A stretch of 64,000 nucleotides of DNA from DASQDN01 sp963825845 (GTDB lineage Bacteria > Acidobacteriota > Terriglobia > Bryobacterales > Bryobacteraceae), in NCBI GenBank assembly GCA_963825845.1, contig CAWGVL010000064.1:34106-98105 (forward strand), written 5' to 3'. Below are positions 59,835-64,000 of this stretch, in pieces. A program made the position numbers and the translations under genes. The notes below the pieces were generated by a model. That model saw nothing but the letters and a program-made list of their open reading frames with translations, did not search any database and was not told the origin of the DNA. Positions within the stretch are counted from its first letter, which is position 1; the number at the start of each line of letters is the position of its first letter.

Positions 59835-62800
59835 ATGCGATTTTGGAGCATTTTTCTTCTTATGGCATTACTCGGCGTGGATGCCGGTTTTGCCCAACTC
59901 GCTTCCACTACTTCTCTGGTAGGGAACGTAACAGACACCGCGGGAGCTGCGATTTCGGGCGCTGAGGTAACTGCGAAGAATACCGAAACGAGTGAGATTC
60001 TCAGAACTCGTACAAACGCAGAAGGCTACTACGATTTTCAGTTTGTCCGCAACGGTACCTACGACATTTCGGTCAGCCAAGCCGGATTCGACACTGTGGT
60101 GAAGCAGCGTGTACCTGTTGCTGTCAATCAGACCGTCCGGAATGATTTCACCCTCGCGGTCGGTCAAGTAACTCAGCAAGTCGTCGTAACGGCCGACGTT
60201 CCGCCAATTTCAACCGAAGATGCCACGTTAACCGAGGTTATCGGCGCCAAGGCTGTTACCGAATTGCCGTTGAACAGCCGCAATGCTCTGCGCCTTGCAA
60301 TCACCGTCCCCACGGTAATCCCGGGCCGTAAGTCGGCATCGGGCAATCCTGGCGGTGGTGAAGGCTATATCGGGGCAGGAACTCGCGAAATCCAGAACAG
60401 TGTATCCATGGATGGCGTGAGTATTATGAACAACCTGATTACAACGACCACATTTCGTCCGTCGGTCGATGCAATCCAGGAGACGCAAATTCAAACCGGC
60501 ACTTATCCGGCGCAGTACGGCCATTACATGGGTGTGCAGATCAACGTGATTACGAAGGGCGGAACCAACTCGCTTCACGGCTCCGTATTCGAGTTCCTTC
60601 GGAACAATGCGCTGGATGCTCGGGGATACTTCGAGAATCGGAGCATCCCACAAGCGCCACTGCGCCAGAATCAGTTCGGATATGCGCTGAGCGGGCCTGT
60701 GGTGCTTCCCGGCCTCTATGATGGCCGCAATCGCACTTTCTTTCTTTCGAACTACGAAGGTATGCGTAATCGTCAGGCTGTTCCTACGATCGACACAGTG
60801 CTCACGCCTGCGATGCGGCGCGGCGATTTTTCCGAGTTGACGAACGTCCAGATCGTCGATCCGCTCGCTCCCGGGCGCCCGGCGTTTCCGAACAATCAAA
60901 TTCCGCAGTCACGCCTGTCACCGCAGGCAGTTCGCGCGCTGCAGTATATGCCCCTGCCGACCACCAGCGGCGTCACTAACAATTTCAATGTCAATGTTCC
61001 GAATTCAAACGACGGGAATCAGCTGATCCATCGCGTTGACCATAGCATCACCGAGTCGGCGCGTCTATTCGCTCGTTACGCATGGGCGAATACCGATCTC
61101 GTGAACGGGAATTCGAATCCGTTCAACGGCTACACACAACCCGTGCGGGATCGGAACCTGGTTGTCGGTTATACGCAGGTATTTTCCCCGACAGTGGTGA
61201 ACGACCTCCGTGTGGGCTACCAACATACACGGATCGATTCGGTCAACTTCTTCACTGGCAACAACGACACTGCCGGGACAGATCTGGGTATTCCGGGGTA
61301 CACCAGTGGGCCGGACAACCCTGGACTGCCGAACCTGGGCATTACAGGGTATATGCCAATAGGCGGCCAGAACATGGCCTCCAGCAACTGGTATCAGAAC
61401 GACACGACGACGCAGATCGCCGACTCGTTGAATATCACACGTGGCAAGCACACGCTCGCCGCTGGCTTTGACACACGTCGCGTAGCCACGGCCCGAACTG
61501 CCAATAACAATCCCAGGGGCGGATTCACGTTCTCGGGCACGATCGCCGGCAATGGAGCGGCAGACTTCATGCTGGGCCTCCCGCTACAGGTGACCACACC
61601 GGGCCCGGCGTTCCGCGCTCGTGTCGGGCAGTGGCGGCATGGGTTCTTTGTCAGTGACAAATGGCAAACGTCACGGAAGCTGACGCTCACGCTCGGCCTT
61701 CGGTATGAGCTGCTAACGGTTCCCAAGTCATTGAATGGACTTGCTCGTATCCTGAATCCCGAGATGACTGAGTTCATCCCTGCACAGGTTCCGCAGGTGA
61801 TTGACCTTACCAACCCCGATCGGAATAACTGGGCTCCTCGCATCGGCTTTGCCTACCGGCTCACCGACTCCTGGGTTATCAATGGTGGGTACGGCATCTA
61901 CTACAACGCCAACCAGACCAACAGCTACACGCTGGCGACTACCAATCCCCCGTTCAGCACGATCTTTACATACAACGCTACGCCGGCGAATCCGATTCTG
62001 TCGCTGGCAAATCCTACACCGACGACAGCCCAGGCGGGCGCGCCCGCACGGCCCAATGCTTTCCACATCAATCCTGAACTGCCGACGGCCATGATGAACC
62101 AGTGGAGTTTCTCGATCGAGCACGGGTTATGGCGCAACGCCGGATTCGAAGCGCAGTACCTCGGATCCAAATCAACGCACCTCGACCGCAGTTTTCAGGT
62201 GAATCAGCCTAGTCCGGGACCAGGCGCAGTCGCGCTCAGGCAGCCGAACCAGCTCTTCGGGAACATTCGCATGATCCAGAACGACATGATCGCGAATTAC
62301 AACGCGCTGAGTCTCATCTTTCGGCAGCAGTACCGGGCGGGCCTGACACTGCTTATGTCGTATACCTGGTCCAAGACCCTTGACGTCACAACCGATTCAA
62401 ATGGCGGAGGTCAGCCTATGGATGCCTATAACTGGCGCCTCGATTACGGCCGGAGCAACTGGGACCTTCCGCACCGCTTCGTCGCAAGCTGGACGTACGA
62501 ACTGCCTTTCTTGAAGGGTACGGAAAACCCGTTTCTGAAACACGTGATTGCAGGTTGGCAGGTAAACGGAATCTGGACCTCCCAGTCGGGCTATCCGTTC
62601 AACGTCACTATTCCTGGAGATCCGGCCAATGTTGGATTTCAGAGCCAGCGGCCCAATCTACTCAAACAGCCTACAGCCGATTGCGGCGCCGGTAAGCTAA
62701 CGAACTGCATCTCCGCGGATGCTTTCGCCCTTCCAGCAGCGTTTACCTTCGGCAACACACCTCGCAACGGGCTCCGTGGTCCAGGCTTCACGAACATCGA

Positions 62801-62993
62801 CTTCTCACTGTTCAAGAATGTCTTGATCACGGAGAATACGCGACTGCAGATCCGCGGCGAAGCGTTCAATCTGTCAAACACACCAGCGTTCGGGAATCCG
62901 AATTCCACATTCAATACACCGCAGTTTGGATCTGTGACAGGTACACAGAACAATAATCGTCAGATCCAGCTTGGCTTGAAGCTTCTATTCTGA
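59835..62993 (+). CDS. Oar-like TonB-dependent receptor
   Basis: An intact 1,052-residue outer-membrane receptor. The signal peptide (MRFWSIFLLMALLGVDAGFAQ) is followed by a carboxypeptidase-regulatory domain (LVGNVTDTAGAAISGAEVTA, AEGYYDFQFVRNGTYDISV), the plug domain (NSRNALRLAITVPTVIPG, VSMDGVSIMNN, IQETQIQTGTYPAQYG) and a long beta-barrel ending in phenylalanine (QIQLGLKLLF). It should import a bulky ligand through TonB energy. ATG at 59835 begins the signal peptide; an in-frame TTG upstream at 59817 is less likely. It is transcribed away from the GHL6-like gene, which begins about 100 bases to its left. Confidence 0.92.
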   Translation: MRFWSIFLLMALLGVDAGFAQLASTTSLVGNVTDTAGAAISGAEVTAKNTETSEILRTRTNAEGYYDFQFVRNGTYDISVSQAGFDTVVKQRVPVAVNQTVRNDFTLAVGQVTQQVVVTADVPPISTEDATLTEVIGAKAVTELPLNSRNALRLAITVPTVIPGRKSASGNPGGGEGYIGAGTREIQNSVSMDGVSIMNNLITTTTFRPSVDAIQETQIQTGTYPAQYGHYMGVQINVITKGGTNSLHGSVFEFLRNNALDARGYFENRSIPQAPLRQNQFGYALSGPVVLPGLYDGRNRTFFLSNYEGMRNRQAVPTIDTVLTPAMRRGDFSELTNVQIVDPLAPGRPAFPNNQIPQSRLSPQAVRALQYMPLPTTSGVTNNFNVNVPNSNDGNQLIHRVDHSITESARLFARYAWANTDLVNGNSNPFNGYTQPVRDRNLVVGYTQVFSPTVVNDLRVGYQHTRIDSVNFFTGNNDTAGTDLGIPGYTSGPDNPGLPNLGITGYMPIGGQNMASSNWYQNDTTTQIADSLNITRGKHTLAAGFDTRRVATARTANNNPRGGFTFSGTIAGNGAADFMLGLPLQVTTPGPAFRARVGQWRHGFFVSDKWQTSRKLTLTLGLRYELLTVPKSLNGLARILNPEMTEFIPAQVPQVIDLTNPDRNNWAPRIGFAYRLTDSWVINGGYGIYYNANQTNSYTLATTNPPFSTIFTYNATPANPILSLANPTPTTAQAGAPARPNAFHINPELPTAMMNQWSFSIEHGLWRNAGFEAQYLGSKSTHLDRSFQVNQPSPGPGAVALRQPNQLFGNIRMIQNDMIANYNALSLIFRQQYRAGLTLLMSYTWSKTLDVTTDSNGGGQPMDAYNWRLDYGRSNWDLPHRFVASWTYELPFLKGTENPFLKHVIAGWQVNGIWTSQSGYPFNVTIPGDPANVGFQSQRPNLLKQPTADCGAGKLTNCISADAFALPAAFTFGNTPRNGLRGPGFTNIDFSLFKNVLITENTRLQIRGEAFNLSNTPAFGNPNSTFNTPQFGSVTGTQNNNRQIQLGLKLLF

Positions 62994-63051
62994 AGCTTGG
63001 CGGTAGGATTGGGGTGTTCGCCAGCCATTCGGCTTGCGAGCACCTACTCTC

Positions 63052-64000
63052 TTACGGCTTCGGTTTCGGTGCGTAATCGCTGTTCTTCCCCGGGCCGAGG
63101 GACTTCGTCTCAACGGGTGTGACACCCGCCCGGAGCATCACACGACGAAAGGCAGCGATGGTATCCGGCGACGGCTTGAAGTTACCGAAGCGATGACCTT
63201 CTGCGATGGTAAGCGGCGTCCAGCCATGCTTGTTCTCGCGGTTCCATACTTCGATCCTGGCGCCCTTTTCAGCGAGATACTCCACAACGGCCGGTAGATT
63301 CTTGTAAGCCGCGCCGTGCATCGCAGTCTCCCCGTTACTGTCGACGGCATTGATGTCATTTCCAAGCTCCAGCGCCACCTGGACTGCTTCCAGAACTTCC
63401 GATTCAGCACCCGCATCCTCACCCGGAGAGCGTGTACCCAGCCCTGCCGCCACGATCAATGGTGTCGCATTGTCAGCATTCGGAATGAGCGGGTCGGCTC
63501 CAAGCGCGGCGAGCGTTCGCATCAATTCCGCGTCTCCGCTTCTAGCCGCCATCAGAAAGGGAGTAGCGCCCAAGGTATTCAGCCCCGTCAGGCCCATATT
63601 CACGCGCCTGCTCATGCGCGCGTTCAGGTTTGCTCCGTGCTTGGCAAACTTCTTCACAAGCTCCAGACTCGTCATCGTACCGGAGCCCCGAGGAGCTGGA
63701 TCGTTATCGCCGCCTCCGGGTTTACGAACGATAGAGATGACGTGCAGCGGCGTATATCCTACTCCCGCAGCATTCGGGTCGGCGCCGGCATCCAATAGCA
63801 TCGCCGCAAGCTCGAAATGTCCGTTGACGACGGCGAGATGAAGTGCGCTGTTACCCGGCCGGGGCACGCCTGCGCCCGACGCGGGCCGCGGGCCGGAAGT
63901 CTGAGTGGTCTGTACGGTTTCGTTAACATCCGCGCCCGCCTTCAATAGCGAGCGGACGACGTCCGCGCGGCCTTCGCGCACGGCAAATAAAAACGGAGTG
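63052..64000 (-). CDS. Ankyrin-repeat protein, 5'-partial
   Basis: The visible 316 residues are stacked ankyrin repeats (ADVVRSLLKAGADVNE, NSALHLAVVNGHFELAAMLL, ATPFLMAARSGDAELMRTLA, GETAMHGAAYKNLPAVVEYLA, GWTPLTIAEGHRFGNF) with an Asn-Asp-Pro linker. Ankyrin repeats mediate protein binding. The N-terminus lies beyond position 64000, so any signal peptide or other domain cannot be seen. It converges with the second Oar receptor; no terminator was recognised between them. Confidence 0.88.
   Translation of the reverse strand, partial: TPFLFAVREGRADVVRSLLKAGADVNETVQTTQTSGPRPASGAGVPRPGNSALHLAVVNGHFELAAMLLDAGADPNAAGVGYTPLHVISIVRKPGGGDNDPAPRGSGTMTSLELVKKFAKHGANLNARMSRRVNMGLTGLNTLGATPFLMAARSGDAELMRTLAALGADPLIPNADNATPLIVAAGLGTRSPGEDAGAESEVLEAVQVALELGNDINAVDSNGETAMHGAAYKNLPAVVEYLAEKGARIEVWNRENKHGWTPLTIAEGHRFGNFKPSPDTIAAFRRVMLRAGVTPVETKSLGPGKNSDYAPKPKP

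Overview
This 64 kb window most likely comes from an Acidobacteriota genome of the Bryobacterales/Solibacter type. The assignment is by inference from gene content: very long Oar-like TonB-dependent receptors with an N-terminal carboxypeptidase-regulatory domain, a TIGR03436-type von Willebrand A protein, an ECF sigma factor overlapping a Ser/Thr kinase-TPR gene, a PSCyt/DUF1549-LamG-DUF1553 protein paired with a DUF1501 protein, and several exported glycan-degrading enzymes. No rRNA, tRNA, CRISPR array, prophage or biosynthetic cluster was seen. The only mobile-element trace is a decayed integrase-domain transposase near 32.0 kb.

Layout. 1-4.2 kb: a PhoD-like metallophosphatase and GTP-type PEP carboxykinase, each broken by many indels. 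4.2-8.8 kb: PLP aminotransferase, small ATPase, CDGSH Fe-S protein, an exported protein and a GH88 hydrolase. 8.8-16.9 kb: OmpA-like protein, membrane spermidine synthase-like protein, CBS protein, aldo/keto reductase, Gfo/Idh/MocA oxidoreductase and class III aminotransferase. 17-23 kb: sulfatase, a GntR-slipin operon, a transporter-HEAT fusion and an SDR. 23-31.6 kb: PSCyt/DUF1553 plus DUF1501, ECF sigma plus kinase, and a lipoprotein. 31.6-38.1 kb: tudor-like protein, transposase relic, zinc-ribbon protein, ferredoxin, queD, dinG-like helicase, tatA, a small basic ORF and speA. 38.3-44.1 kb: SDR, MerR-TPR regulator, feoA-feoB, porin and a small RNase III-like protein. 44-52.9 kb: hydrolase relic, GT-C membrane protein, VWA protein, selB, NAD-IDH-like gene, a triplicated-domain exported protein, galT and infA. 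53-64 kb: two Oar-like receptors flanking a wrecked hypothetical glycosyl hydrolase, and an ankyrin protein that runs off the right edge.

Themes. The organism looks like a heterotroph degrading complex glycans (GH88, sulfatase, GHL6-like enzyme, PSCyt/DUF1501, Oar receptors) with ferrous-iron uptake (FeoAB) and selenocysteine translation (SelB). Two cross-cutting observations stand out. First, indel frameshifts hit many genes, including ones expected to be functional (pckG, speA, selB), while the protein on each side stays well conserved; uncorrected read error explains this better than decay. Second, many first genes have a TANNNT -10 box ending only 6-9 bases before the start codon and no Shine-Dalgarno, implying abundant leaderless transcripts, some with palindromes over the promoter.
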